Shown here piece after piece: positions 1 to 13,300 of a stretch of 64,000 nucleotides of DNA. A program made the translations under genes and the position numbers. The stretch is taken from positions 31,052 to 95,051 of the forward strand of contig QNGE01003056.1 in NCBI GenBank assembly GCA_008508345.1. Reading direction: 5' to 3'. The notes under the pieces are model-generated. The model did no database searches. It had not been told where the DNA came from and saw only the letters and a list, made by a program, of their open reading frames with translations. Numbering within the stretch: position 1 is the stretch's first letter; each line of letters begins with the position of its first letter. Source of the stretch: Paragonimus westermani (Eukaryota; Platyhelminthes; Trematoda; Plagiorchiida; Troglotrematidae).

Positions 1-1325
1 TGATCGGTCCTTAACGACCAGCAGATAGTGTAAATCAAATGCATTCCCAAATCCAACAAGTTGGAGATGAGCTCACAACTATGGACAATACGGAGAATAC
101 CCGCCACCAATGAAGAGATCTAAGCAAACAAACTTGATAAAGGCCTTCACATGTTACGCTTGGTCGATTCATCAATGAAATCGAGTAGACTTCAAGAACG
201 AAGTCAATTTTAATGTCCACCTACACGACGGTGAGAGAAAAAGACATAGGAGATGTTGAGTGAAATCGGTGACCCACTATTCACAAGAGGCCATCCGACT
301 GGTTAGGAGGAGGGAACAGGTCACTTCTGGCACTGTAATCGATGTTGACGTCTATGGGAATGTTTTTCTCCTCAATATATAACGGGCATTTAATGAGATA
401 AGTGGATTGTTGGAGTACCTGGGTAATGTTACTTCATTTGACTAGTTAGTTTAGTCCTGACCACTTTTTCAAAGACGTATCCCGGCCGATTTTGTTCACT
501 GATACTGAATTTGATAGGGCAGATGAAGGACTGTGTGAGAAGACATTTTGTTTTGATTTCAGCCGCTAATCGCTTGGCGTTACTGATTCAGAAGATGCAT
601 ATTTCAAACGATACGCACCATAGACGTATAGGAATAGCCTGTTCTCTGGTGCATAGAGGGTACTTAACAACTAGTGTTATAGTTCAACACATTGAACCGG
701 ATGGTTTTGACCGCTCCCAAAACTTGGTGGTTCAATTGTGACCGTTTGAAAGCCCTACATAGAGGAGATTTCCAAATAACAGCGCCCGCCGAAAATCAAG
801 GAAAACATGAATCCTCCACTGGACCCTGAAATCGTATAAACCGCTCAGTTAAGCTTTTATAAGTACGCTTCGTGCTTTAGGAAACCCTCCAGCCAGGTAG
901 CTTCCACTCCCATACCTGGCTCAGATCAGCAGATTGTCTCAACTTTGTCACTTGTCTCAAAAAGCCGAATAGTGAGAGTAGTCCGTGGTCACCGTCACCC
1001 TTAGTCAATCTGTTAACGTATACAAGTGGCAACCAATGCATCACGTGGGTTTCGCATCAGCATTGTCTTAAAGCTAGCAGGGTAAGTAACGGGGACCACA
1101 TTTCACGAAAGACTTCAGAAATAGAAAGAACAAAATCTATCAATAAAGCCTCTTATTCACCAATTTCAAAATGGTCGATCAAATGATAAACAACATAACT
1201 AAAAAGGAGAGGAAGTTTTAAATGCGCCCGAGAACTGAAAAGTCTCTTATTAGAGACCATTGAGATGAAGAAGGATTTCAATCCAGGGTTTGGCTCGAAA
1301 GTACGAAATTCTGACTAATTTAGTT
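1..1325. other. Upstream non-coding stretch
   Basis: I see no supportable gene here. Open frames of up to 76 codons occur on both strands (for example 511-741 on +), but none resembles a known family or has convincing splice borders. The stretch ends where the 3' terminus of a Penelope-like element begins at 1326. Confidence 0.5.
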
Positions 1326-1874
1326 GTTTGAACAAGACCGTTAGAACACGAAAACTGGCAGATGCAAGCATTTCGTATTGACTCGTCAGTACCAAATTTA
1401 CAATAACATGAAACAGGTTTTTTATATCAAGCATTTAGGAGGGCAGGGTGGATAGTCAATTGGTGGTTTAGGAAAGGTCACTAAGTCCAGGGAAGGGTCA
1501 AGTTTACGAGCAATTGTTTCTGAACACACAAAGTCGGCTTCAGTCGATTGATTGCAACCGCCTCAGCAAACCGTAAGAATCTTGGATTGGAGTGACGTAA
1601 TAGGATTCTGAATGTACACATTGGGTCGATAACGTGACCAGTGGTCAGGACGTGTCTTGCGACTGCGGACGCCGGTTGCTTGCGTGTTTCAACAACACCG
1701 TCGTTCTTCTGTAATACAGAGTTCTGCACCCAATTAGGCAAATGTTCCTTCACTCTGGAGATCAAGCACCTCTCGGTTCTGCCTATGTAACTTTCATTGC
1801 AGTTACATGTAAATTGGTAGACACAATGTGAGGTGGCACCGATAGGCTGATCTCCTTTGATTGAAGGGACGGGC
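1326..1874 (-). mobile_element. Penelope-like element 3' end, GIY-YIG portion (left arm)
   Basis: Read on the minus strand, 1874 to 1481 encodes the GIY-YIG endonuclease that ends Penelope-like elements. It shows a VYQFTCNCNESYIGRTER segment (the YIG motif of the nuclease), then a conserved Arg and the VKEH helix, and near the end the RFAEAVAINRLKP block. The frame stops at 1481 and the 3' untranslated end runs to 1326. The reverse transcriptase part would lie in the assembly gap that starts at 1875. Positions 1326-1576 are repeated almost exactly, in inverted orientation, at 2840-3090. It sits upstream of the LARGE-like gene and is a relic. Confidence 0.8.
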
Positions 1875-2839
1875 NNNNNNNNNNNNNNNNNNNNNNNNNN
1901 NNNNNNNNNNNNNNNNNNNNNNNNNNNNNNNNNNNNNNNNNNNNNNNNNNNNNNNNNNNNNNNNNNNNNNNNNNNNNNNNNNNNNNNNNNNNNNNNNNNN
2001 NNNNNNNNNNNNNNNNNNNNNNNNNNNNNNNNNNNNNNNNNNNNNNNNNNNNNNNNNNNNNNNNNNNNNNNNNNNNNNNNNNNNNNNNNNNNNNNNNNNN
2101 NNNNNNNNNNNNNNNNNNNNNNNNNNNNNNNNNNNNNNNNNNNNNNNNNNNNNNNNNNNNNNNNNNNNNNNNNNNNNNNNNNNNNNNNNNNNNNNNNNNN
2201 NNNNNNNNNNNNNNNNNNNNNNNNNNNNNNNNNNNNNNNNNNNNNNNNNNNNNNNNNNNNNNNNNNNNNNNNNNNNNNNNNNNNNNNNNNNNNNNNNNNN
2301 NNNNNNNNNNNNNNNNNNNNNNNNNNNNNNNNNNNNNNNNNNNNNNNNNNNNNNNNNNNNNNNNNNNNNNNNNNNNNNNNNNNNNNNNNNNNNNNNNNNN
2401 NNNNNNNNNNNNNNNNNNNNNNNNNNNNNNNNNNNNNNNNNNNNNNNNNNNNNNNNNNNNNNNNNNNNNNNNNNNNNNNNNNNNNNNNNNNNNNNNNNNN
2501 NNNNNNNNNNNNNNNNNNNNNNNNNNNNNNNNNNNNNNNNNNNNNNNNNNNNNNNNNNNNNNNNNNNNNNNNNNNNNNNNNNNNNNNNNNNNNNNNNNNN
2601 NNNNNNNNNNNNNNNNNNNNNNNNNNNNNNNNNNNNNNNNNNNNNNNNNNNNNNNNNNNNNNNNNNNNNNNNNNNNNNNNNNNNNNNNNNNNNNNNNNNN
2701 NNNNNNNNNNNNNNNNNNNNNNNNNNNNNNNNNNNNNNNNNNNNNNNNNNNNNNNNNNNNNNNNNNNNNNNNNNNNNNNNNNNNNNNNNNNNNNNNNNNN
2801 NNNNNNNNNNNNNNNNNNNNNNNNNNNNNNNNNNNNNNN
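1875..2839. other. Assembly gap (965 N)
   Basis: This is a run of 965 unknown bases, so open frames through it are meaningless. It lies exactly between two inverted copies of the same Penelope-like 3' end. A repeat that the assembler could not cross is the obvious cause. Confidence 0.98.
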
Positions 2840-3090
2840 TTACGGTTTGCTGAGGCGGTTGCAATCAATCGAATGAAGCCGACTTTGTGTGTTCAGAAAC
2901 AATTGCTCGTAAACTTGACCCTTCCCTGGACTTAGTGACCTTTCCTAAACCACCAATTGACTATCCACCCTGCCCCCCTAAATGCTTGATATAAAAAACC
3001 TGTTTCATGTTATTGTAAATTTGGTACTGACGAGTCAATACGAAATGCTTGCATCTGCCAGTTTTCGTGTTCTAACGGTCTTGTTCAAAC
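2840..3090 (+). mobile_element. Penelope-like element 3' end (right arm)
   Basis: This segment is the reverse complement of 1326-1576 with two mismatches that I can count over 251 bases. It encodes the last residues of the GIY-YIG protein (RFAEAVAINRMKP, then the shared stop) and the 3' untranslated end. Homology stops at the same base in both copies (GTTCAAAC), which suggests this is the true element terminus. The coding direction is +, opposite to the left arm, so the two copies diverge from the gap. Confidence 0.8.
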
Positions 3091-4143
3091 TTCTGAAGGG
3101 AATGAACTGTCTCAAATTTTTAAAGCGACGAATTTCCGTTGTATCTTAGTTGTATCTGTGCCCTTTTATTTACTAATGATTATTTATGTTCCTAAGAGGG
3201 AGGACCCGGCTGCAATCTTTTGTCAACCTAACGACACAGAAGTCATCGTTTGGAGTGGACTTTGGGGTGATTTACCTGGTGGGATGTTCAGTAGGACAAA
3301 GTTATATGGACCGATGAGGCGGCTTCCATCACTAAGACGTACTCACGAGCGAATTCGATAGCAAGCGGAACAAGACCCACTTGAAAGCAGAGTCACAGCC
3401 CGACAAAAACGATGAGTCAGCAGATTTCTCTGCTGTTGACAAAGAATTTGGCAACAACGAACTGGTCGGTCCGACTGCCAAATTCGGCGGCCATTCATCT
3501 CACGGATTACTTACACAATGCAATCTGTCTGTGGTGCTTGAATTGAGTGTATCCCTTATCCAGGATGTCAAAGCAATTCACTTGAAAGCTACGTTAGTTC
3601 GCGAGGTCCACGTCCACCATGGAAGAAAAATATTAACCCGACTATCACGATCGACTGATTCAAAAATCAATCTAACCTTTGGCTGACCCCTTAGAATCAA
3701 AGGTTGACGAAAACTGGTCATCCAGTTTGCTATCAGAAGTAAGTTTGGCCCTAACAAGAGGTTGAAACATTGATCGACATAACATGATTTGAACAATTTC
3801 CGTGAATGGCATGTTCGGTGGTGACACTTAAACGCAAACAAACAAACTACATTCTAACGATGGATCCAGAAGGTTTCACATATTTTGCCGAAAGTGAAAA
3901 ATTATCAATTCGACGAAGTACTCTTTTTGAAACATAGTAGTGTAATGTTTTACATTTCCTTTAGTCTTCACGAAATGTCACTAGTGGGAAAAAATTAACA
4001 AATGCCTTCCAACAATCAGTATCAGTAAATTATATTCATTCTTGAGATCGTCCTGTAAACTACTGTTTAATTATCATCGATTCTACGAATCTGGAAGTGT
4101 TTCACGAAGATCTCAATATTTTTTGTTTACAGCGGAAAAAATT
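3091..4143. other. Region upstream of the LARGE-like gene
   Basis: This interval should hold the promoter and 5' leader of the gene that starts at 4144. I see no clear TATA or initiator element. Open frames at 3158-3361 and 3381-3686 have no recognisable family and no flanking splice signals, so I do not call them genes. Confidence 0.3.
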
Positions 4144-4368
4144 ATGCTTCATCTGGCAAGACTGCAATCGCGATCCAGGTTGCGATGGGTGAGAATTCTC
4201 TATGATCGCAGCCTGGTCCGAGTTTATCAAGCGGCACCCAGAATGTGTCTTGTGTTGGCCATTTTGTCAGGCCTGATATTTATGTTGTTGGTCTATCAGA
4301 ATCGGTTGGTGATTTTGCAGAGAATAGGAAACAACGAGAACGATAATGAAAAACTACAGTCTAAAACA
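4144..4368 (+). CDS. LARGE: LARGE-like exon 1: cytosolic tail and membrane anchor
   Basis: It encodes 75 residues from the first ATG in a longer open stretch. The tail is basic (Arg-rich, residues 5-26), followed by a hydrophobic segment at about residues 34-52 and a short acidic stem. That is the usual layout of a type II Golgi glycosyltransferase. It ends at a consensus donor (ACA|GTAAGT, 4369) in phase 0, which matches the phase 0 start of exon 2. The link to exon 2 across a 12-kb intron is inference from layout and phase, because the anchor is not sequence-conserved. Confidence 0.6.
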
Positions 4369-7300
4369 GTAAGTTTATGTTATTTATTTATAGTTGGCAT
4401 TTCCGACCGTATCCAGTTAAATGTCATTTAACGATTCCAATAGACCCATGAGTTCATTAGAAGACAAAGGTGATTTTGGCGAACAGTCTGTTTTAGGTTA
4501 TTCATCATCGGGTCAATTACATAACATTTTATACCATCATGGTTGTCAGGCGAGAAAAAATCAAGAGCAATTAGTCACATAACTACATCAAACGGTTGTG
4601 AATTGGACGACAATTAGGTGACAAAATTGACCTCCGGAGTTGTCAAGTTGGTAATGGGGGGCCATGGTAACCGTAAGGTCTGAACAAATTTCTGATGTAG
4701 TTATGTGACTAATTGCTCTTGATTTTTTCTCGCTTGACAACCATGATGGTATAAAATGTTAGGTAATTGGTCCGATGATGAATAACCGAAAACAGACTGT
4801 TCGCCAAATGTCATTTAGTGTTTGTCGCAGGTTTCACATGCAACCAACGTTTTCGGCTGGATTACTTCGAAATAAAGCATGTTAGCCGAGCTTGGCACCT
4901 AGGTTAGAAAAGTTTCTTCAGCAAGTGTGGTAACATCATCTGTGTGTAAGTGTTTCAGCGTATAGCTTTGAGCGTGCAGTTTGGATTTGGCATTTGTATG
5001 CTCGTCGCGCTTAAAACTATACGCTGAAACACGCATGCACTGATGACGTCACCTCGCTTTTTGATTAAACGTTTACAACCTAAGCGACAAGCTCGACGAA
5101 CATATCAATATCAAAACCATCAACCCAAGTTACGAACAACACCGCCACCACTGTTCCCAACTACCAGACTTCATTTTTGCGTGTTACTTAAGCTGCACGG
5201 CTCTTCTGTGATGTAGGGTTTTGTCTGAACTTTGGTTTGAACTACGGCAGTGGTGTTTGTGAATTAAAATTAGGTTATTCTATGCAATTTGTTGCCCCCG
5301 GATTAACCACAGTTAAATTGATAAACCCAAACTTTTACTTTCTGTTCATTGTGAATGCAGTTATGGTTTTCTGATAACATCGACAGGAGAATCAATATTC
5401 TTTTCAGTGACTCGTGATTAGAAAATCCCAGCCAGGTTGATTGAGCTAACTAAACATTGTTTAAACGTTAGCCAGTCGGGAAGCATAGATGAATTCGAAT
5501 GCAGTAGGCAATGGTGAGTGAAGTTCAGCTGATAATAAGTCTCAGTGGATTTCATAAGGACCACGAGACAATTTTTTAACCTCAATCTAATCAACGTAGC
5601 AACATAAAATTGCTTCATAGATAATTCTACGGGTATATTGCACAAATTCTGACCGTTAAATTGGTTGTATGGCAGGCATCCACCTAACAGTCCAACCCGT
5701 ACGTAGATCAAATAGTTCGTATTACAGATCAGTCACTGTGTTCAAGCCGAAGGTTATGGTCACAGTGTCACCACCCAGTTGAAGAGCTAACATAGAATAG
5801 AAAATGCACCTGCGTCCCTGGGCGCAAAATATTTACCAGATTCTACTCATCTAAATCCATAACTGAAAACACAGACTCAACATTCATGGTGTGATGAACA
5901 TTACCAGATGAAATATAAAACATCCTTCCCTAGTTACGAATTTGAATAGCGAAATCAGAAGGCCGGTTGTGCAAAACCGGTCTTCTGATTTTGCTATTCA
6001 GACTACCAAATGAGTCGGTGAACGAAGTAATAAAGTGTTAATTTTTTTATAACCTGAACAACACGCAAATGATCGAAGCCGTCACAATCTTGTAGACTGT
6101 TCAGCCAGCACCTTTCACAAGAAGCACTATAGTTGAGTTTTATACTTGTTATGGCTCGCCAGTAGTGTATATGGCTGTCGTGGCCGGAATAAGAAATCCG
6201 GCTACGCTTCCATAAGACAACCCTGCCAACCACTGCACAACTGAATTCACACTCGGCACGACCAGATCGCCATATATCAATGCTCAACTACTGTAGTGCA
6301 GACGAGTGTTCTCACCATACTACTCACGTTACTACTTAGTAATCGGACAGTAGCACCCATTTAAATATTGAAGTAGCGGCAGGAAAATGTAAGAAACATC
6401 AGTGCACTCTGGCACAAAATGATTTGCTTTCTATACTTGAACTGGGCACTGGCAACCATGACGTTCTCGGATCAATGTTTCATACAAGCGAGTGTGTTTG
6501 TCTGTTGTGGCTACTTAGTGTGTTGACTTCCCGAATAGACAACCCTTGTGCCATCCGCGTTTTTGGCTCACACACTAACTTCAATGTGATTAATTCGCTT
6601 TGATGAGCAGACCGAATGCACGTGGTACAAGTGGCCTAAGAATCAGACCTCAACACTTTCTAATTGTGTGTCTACCCTTTACTGTGAACTACTGTCAAAC
6701 ACTGTCTCAGTCTTCCACGTGTTTCTGCAAGAAATGGAGTCCGAAAACTGATTACCTTGTGAAAAACGGGTGGCTTACTACTTATTTAAAATAACTTTAC
6801 GGTAGACTAATTATTAGCAAACAGCTGTGCAACAAACATTCAAATCCATTTGTAGATACTCAAATTTTCGGAGTTATTACTTTGTCGATATTGTAGTTCA
6901 AACTCAAACGCAAACGTATTTCTCGCGGAAATGAGACTTCACCCCATATGAACCGCCCATTTGGCTCAGGATTGATAAAAGCTTGTTTGCATGCGCTCAG
7001 AACTTACAAGACTCGCATATCCACTAATAACTCTGTTTAGGAAGCCTGCTTAACCAAAGCTTCATTTCTGGCCAATATACACTGTAAACAGTTGTAAGGA
7101 CCAGCATGTGATTGATCGGTTGCACGTGTCATGGCAGTACTGCACCATGGTAGTACTGCACCATGGCAGTACTGCACCAAACACTAAGGGTTTGTAGACC
7201 AAAGAAGATTTGTATACAGCCGTCTAGATGGTATGGATTTATGAATATGTCTGTTTAGAATCTGTAATGAAATCATTAATGAATACACTGGATTAGTTTG

Positions 7301-10300
7301 TTACTTGTTGACTTGATCAACCGGCTTGGGACCGAATGTTTCAGGGGTGCGGCCATAAAATAGACCAAACTAGATTTACACCTTATTTGGAGAATGATGA
7401 GGTCTATTTCTCCGGCACAAATGAGTGCACGTTTGCTTACGCATTCTTGCGCCATTAACCACTAACTTTGAATGAACAATGTCATCTAATGACTGGAAAT
7501 CACAATTACTACCAATTCAGTGTCGTGAGGGTGCACCCACGATCAGTTACCATCTTGATGCAGATACTTTCTGTCGTAACCAAGTTATACTAAGTCTTTG
7601 CGTATGAATGCCAATTTTATACCGTTTTCTTCATTGTCAGATCACTAGTGCAGATGGTAACTCCGGGTAAACTGGAATTCACAAGGCGGCTTGACAAGAA
7701 ATCATCATTTGTCGTATCGTTTTAATTATTTTTTCGGTGACTGAAAAATCCCACCAGCCCTTTTTTCCGAAAGTGGTGTTCCTTGGATCATCTGTCAGAT
7801 TGGAAGTGATTTGGTGATAGGTTAGATATGATCTTCTGTTCGACCGTCCCGAATCCATAGGCCCTGATTTCACAACTTAATGGGTGATCAAACTCCGTAT
7901 GGAGAACTGTTCATTGAGTGATTCTGTTCGTCATGTAATTGTCTATTGCTGGACTGAGTCAAAGCCGAATTACATGACAATCATCTCACGTGACAAAGTC
8001 GAAGACGCGGAGGCCTTACTAAGCAATAACGTCAACAGCAAGTGCACAGTTTCATTAAAGACAAATTTGTCATTCGTAAACGTACCTCACACTCAAAACA
8101 TCTGTCCACAACTACATGAAAACTGAGGATCATTTTTATACCAAGGGTGGTTACGAATGGGTTAGTTCCAATTAACGCTCTATGTTCGATTTAAGTTCAG
8201 CTGTGAATTCTATCAGAAAACATGTGACATAAATATGGGATCTTCAACTTTTTTGGCCGGTAATCAGTCTATCGTAGCAAGTGGCATGATTCGTAGAAAT
8301 GTGGTTTGCCCAATGCAAACCCTAACTCACACCAATAAACTGTACGCACATGCGGTATTTATCGATTTTATCTTGTAAGCTTGTAAACAGACTTTTTTAT
8401 TTCGTCTTTCTGACGAAATCAAGACATATTTTGAATTAATAAAAGCAATTATTGGTTTGGATATATTATTGGGGATGGTATGAACAAAAGACTAGGTAGC
8501 CAGTTATATTCGTTAATTCTACGAAAGCTAATAGACGCTATCGTTGAACTACATAGTTCCAATTAGACTGTCACTAACTTATTTGAAAAGGGACAGTTCG
8601 AAAAACAGGACAATCCTTTCAAACAAAAAAATGAACAGTGCCTTGCGGAAACACAACTAGATTCCACAGTAGGAGTTTGCAACTTTGGATAAGTAAAATT
8701 GGCATCCGTAAGGGGTTTTGACAACAAGCATGTTTTAAGACTGTTTAAGACATGACCACAACTTAGAAAATATTGTCCCAACTCTTAATGGTTTCTATTC
8801 AGAGTTGTTAAACCTGCATGGGTTACACGGCGAAGGCATCAAGGGTGGACAGTGACTTACTGTACGCAAAGGCAGAATTTATCCTTGGATCCAGACTTAT
8901 TTTCCCAACCACTTTCAGAATGTTTGATATTAGGGCAGCTTGCCGAACTTTTGAAAAATTCCTGCGATAAGCGCGCTTCACCGGCACCTAGGGCTGTCAC
9001 GACTGACAAAATGGTTAATTTGTGTTCATCAGTGTAATGTACCTGCTATGAGACAATTATGGGTCACAACTTGCAAATCATAAGTGCACCAACAAGCTGG
9101 CAAGAATGTCACAATGCGCTCTGCATTCGAAACTGGCTGATAAATAATCGCAGTCGGAACTACCAGGTAAAGAGGTCAAGTTCAGGCTGAACACCACTCA
9201 CGTTCGATTGCAGCCTTCGCACGCGCGTGGACCTCTACTCAGCATCCCATGAGAACTACCAGAGTCAAGTTTTATTCTTGTTAATGCTCAATGATGATGT
9301 ACATCCCAACCACGGTCGTAACTAGACCTCCGGTCATACATTCACAGGGAGATCGTGTTGATCACTGCACCACTTACCCTACATTAAACCTTACCAAAAT
9401 ATCATATCTGAAAGCTTGATTGCCTCCGCTTGTGAGTGGTGATCTGGTTGTTCAGTCGTCTCGATAGAAGATACAGTGGCTGCTTAGTTCTGTTCGAAAG
9501 AGGCTGGTTAGAAATTCCATCCGAATGCGCAGCTATTCGACTAGAACTCACTCAAACTCCCGAATGCTCACCTGCAACGTAAAATACCGCCTGGCAGGTT
9601 TAATGAGATCGAAAGTTTTGTCCTGTCTCTGAATTCCTGATCGCATGGTTATCGACTACAGTTTACTGATGGTAACCAGGTCTTTTATCGGCGCCATCAG
9701 ACAATTCGATGTTTCATCACAAACTGAGGTGGTTGAGAGTTTGGGGATAATAATTCAGTCGTGCCTAATATGAGATCATTGGCGCGGTGGTCAGCACGTT
9801 TGCTTCATGAAAGCGCTGCTGGAGTTCTAGTCTCACTTGGGATAAGGACAGACACAAATGGTGAACTCTAACGAAAGTGAAACTCGAGTCTAATGTTATT
9901 TTTTTCGAAAGAGACCGGCTGGAAAGTCTGTCTGAATGCGAAGTCTACGACCAAATATGTGTGATGTTCAATTTGAAAGTAACCAATGTCTCGACCACTC
10001 ATCAACAGTCCAACATATCGTCTAACACATCAAATGAAGTCGGAGATTTTGACTTATCTGGATCAGAAAATGAGGTTATCGACTGGACTCAACAAACGAC
10101 CACTAGAGAATAAGGTATTCAGACGACCTATATGCCTTGGCCTCTCGGTAAAGAGGAAAGTGTTGAATGCATCCGACAGAAAACTAGGAAGATGAAAGGA
10201 ACTATAGGAAAATTAATAATGGTCGATCTGTGTAACCTTCTTGGTAAGATGATGACTGGTTTCCTATGACCAACTCCCAGCATATAACGACAGTTTCATA

Positions 10301-13300
10301 TGATGTATTTCAAGCGCTACAGCTTCTTCCTCAGTAAAGAGTGAAGTATTTTGTCTGGATCCGAACCAACCGAATATAGCCAAGTTTATGAAGAAACTAA
10401 GACTTATGCTGTTATCGATGAATTCTCTCTAGCGTTATTTGGATGAATAGTGAAGATTTTGATACCTGTCAGGGGCCACTTTTGCAGGCCACTCATAATG
10501 AATACATACGAATTGGTAATAATCTTACGCAAACTATGTTGCTAACAGGGTATAATCGTCTTTTAGTGTTCTGTTGTTAGAGAATGTTCTATTGGCTAAA
10601 CCGGTTAGCATTATTCATGATTGTATGAAGGAGGCCGTCTGAAATTAGATCCACCTGTATTCCCGCCGTGTACTTTACTTACCATGAGCATCAATAATGT
10701 AGTTATTATTCAAAGATCACTTTGGTTGCCCCTTGGGTTGTGTAGCCAAAGCGTTGTCAGCTCTACACATTTGTACAAAAGATACGTGGAAGGTGTTTTG
10801 CTCCAGGGAAAGGCTCAGGCAGACCGCACTCATGCTTACGTATCTTCACAATATTAACCGTGGTACTAAATCCACTGTCGAACTTTAGGAGGAAAATGAG
10901 ATATTCTTCTTGAGAGTCAAGCGTATAGATGTATCTCTCGACAGAAGTAGTTCTGGCGGGAGGCTTGGGAAGATTGAATACCGCACTTTAAAAGCTTTGT
11001 ATTAACTGCACACAAACGCACAATCGTTGTCACACAGTTAAGAAAATCTATTCGAATATGTATGTTGTACGCAAAGGAAGACAACTTCGAAAGAATTGTC
11101 AAGCCAGTCTACTCTATATTTCATTGTACTCTAAGGAAAAATGATGGACAGAATGATTTTTAGCATTCAGGTAGCGTAGGACGTACATTCTNCGTGAGAA
11201 GCGGTGTTCATGTTTTTACATTACAAATGAGAAGACATATTACTTTTCGTGAGATGAATGCAGGAAGCGCTAAACCTAACGTATTTGGCAAATGTGCCAA
11301 TTAGGTTATATCAAACGAAACCTATTTTCCCACTTCCGGTAAACTATCCATTGCGATCACCCGTTAAATCAAATATTACTTATGAATTCGTCTGTGCCTG
11401 TCAATTTCTGTACTTTGACAGCAAATTGGAGCTCTCCATATTCGAATCTTGGGGAACCCCCAAATGACTCATGAATACCACAAGTGGGACATCGAAGAGT
11501 GTTAGTGTAGTGCAACATGCACCCTCGTTTATAGGTAGTATAACATAACTCGAACTGTTGAAAACCAACAGGGAGGCCTCAACGCCAAGAAGACGACCGA
11601 CTATTGGGAACATGTATATGCACTGTATAGGACGTGTCACCAACGCGAATGACGATGTACTTTTGCCCGGTAGGTGCGGACGCATATCCGTCATTCAAGA
11701 CAATGCAGGCGTTCGTTGTTCCGTGTTTTCGTTTATCTTGTAAAGGAGTTTGCATAGTAAAAACTTCCCAGAAGAAGCGTCTATTGTGATCACGATGACA
11801 TAACGCGTCGGTCACAAAAATCCGCTCACAGAGATGATTCCGCAAAGGCAATCCGTGCTACTGTTCTGATAATGAAAAAACAAACTTTAGCTTTTTATCA
11901 AACGTTTGCAATACACTGTGTAAAACCACCGTTATATGCTGGAAATTTGATCATAGATAATCTGGCATCAATTCAGTAGTATGTTACATAGATCGAAAAT
12001 CATTTCTATTATCATATTTGCTTCCTCACTTTTCATTTCTTACAGGGTACAGTTAGTGCTTTTCATTCTCCAATGAGCAGATAACGTATACTGATCATTT
12101 GTGTATCTAGCTCTCCACTGATCTTTCGCCCAAGTGTTTACTGAATACAACCACATAATACTCCGTATATTATCGCTTCTTATTTTGTATTCCGTATCTA
12201 TTGCAGTCCAGGTAATCACACAAGCATAGGACTAGTCTATTTTTCGAGCTAGATAACAATTAATACTTGCTCATAAGCGCCAACGAATACATCTTTTTTC
12301 ACTTCATCTGGGTAGGTAATTAAAAATAACTAACTGCAGGTTTAATGAGTTCTGTGATCTCGACCTGTCTCGGAAGTCCTAATCGCGGGGTTATCGATTG
12401 GAGTTAACAGGCAGTAACTGTGTCTCCTCTCGAGACGATCGGGCAACCTGATCATTGCTCACAAGCGAGAGTGGTTGAGCGTTCAGATTTGATGATTCGG
12501 TCGTGCCTAATGTGAGGTCAATGGCGCAGTGGTTAACACGGTTGCCTCATGATTGGAATGTCCGGAGTTCAAATCCCGGCCGTGGCAAGGATATGCACTA
12601 CTGACGAGCTCTAATCAGAGCGAAACTCGAGTCTGGTGCTTCTTTTCGAAAGAGGCTGGCTGGATAGTCTATCTGAATGCGAACGCTGCGATCAAATGTG
12701 AATGATGGTCAACTTGAAAATAAAGGAATTATGTCAAGGTGTACACTATACCTGACGACCTTAGCATATTTCAGTCTCGACTGACTATGGGAACAATGCC
12801 CTTGTTACAGATAATCAACAGAGTTTTTATTTTGCGGTCGATAGCTTTCGAAATTTTGATGTTTTTTCTTCGGCTATCCTGATGGTAATTTCCGCGACTT
12901 GGATGGCTACAATTAAGTTGGCTAAAAATCGCCAGTTCCAAGCAGGTTGTTCTAATCAGCACTTCTTACAGTCGGCTGATCTCTGTTCTGGCTGGCTAGC
13001 AGTTATCAACCCCGGTTTAGCTCCCCTGTCTTTTGCGTGAGATTTGATTGGCTACACATCTCCAGTCTAATCCCCTTACAACCATCGTGAGCTAATTGAG
13101 TTTTCTAACCTCATGTTCATCGGCCTTATTTCTCTTCAGTCTGACAGAGGATCGTAAGCTCGGGCAAATTCTCTGATTGACTCACATGGTTTTCACATAA
13201 TTTCTTTCAATACCAAATGCTTGCATTAACGTTTCAATCACCGACGGCTACAACAAGAGTCCTATTTAGCTGGGTTCAAGTTGGCTACACATCCATGTAT

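Noticed and set aside
1783..2876. Open frames of 330-361 codons
   Set aside because: They run through the 965-N gap and carry no sequence information.
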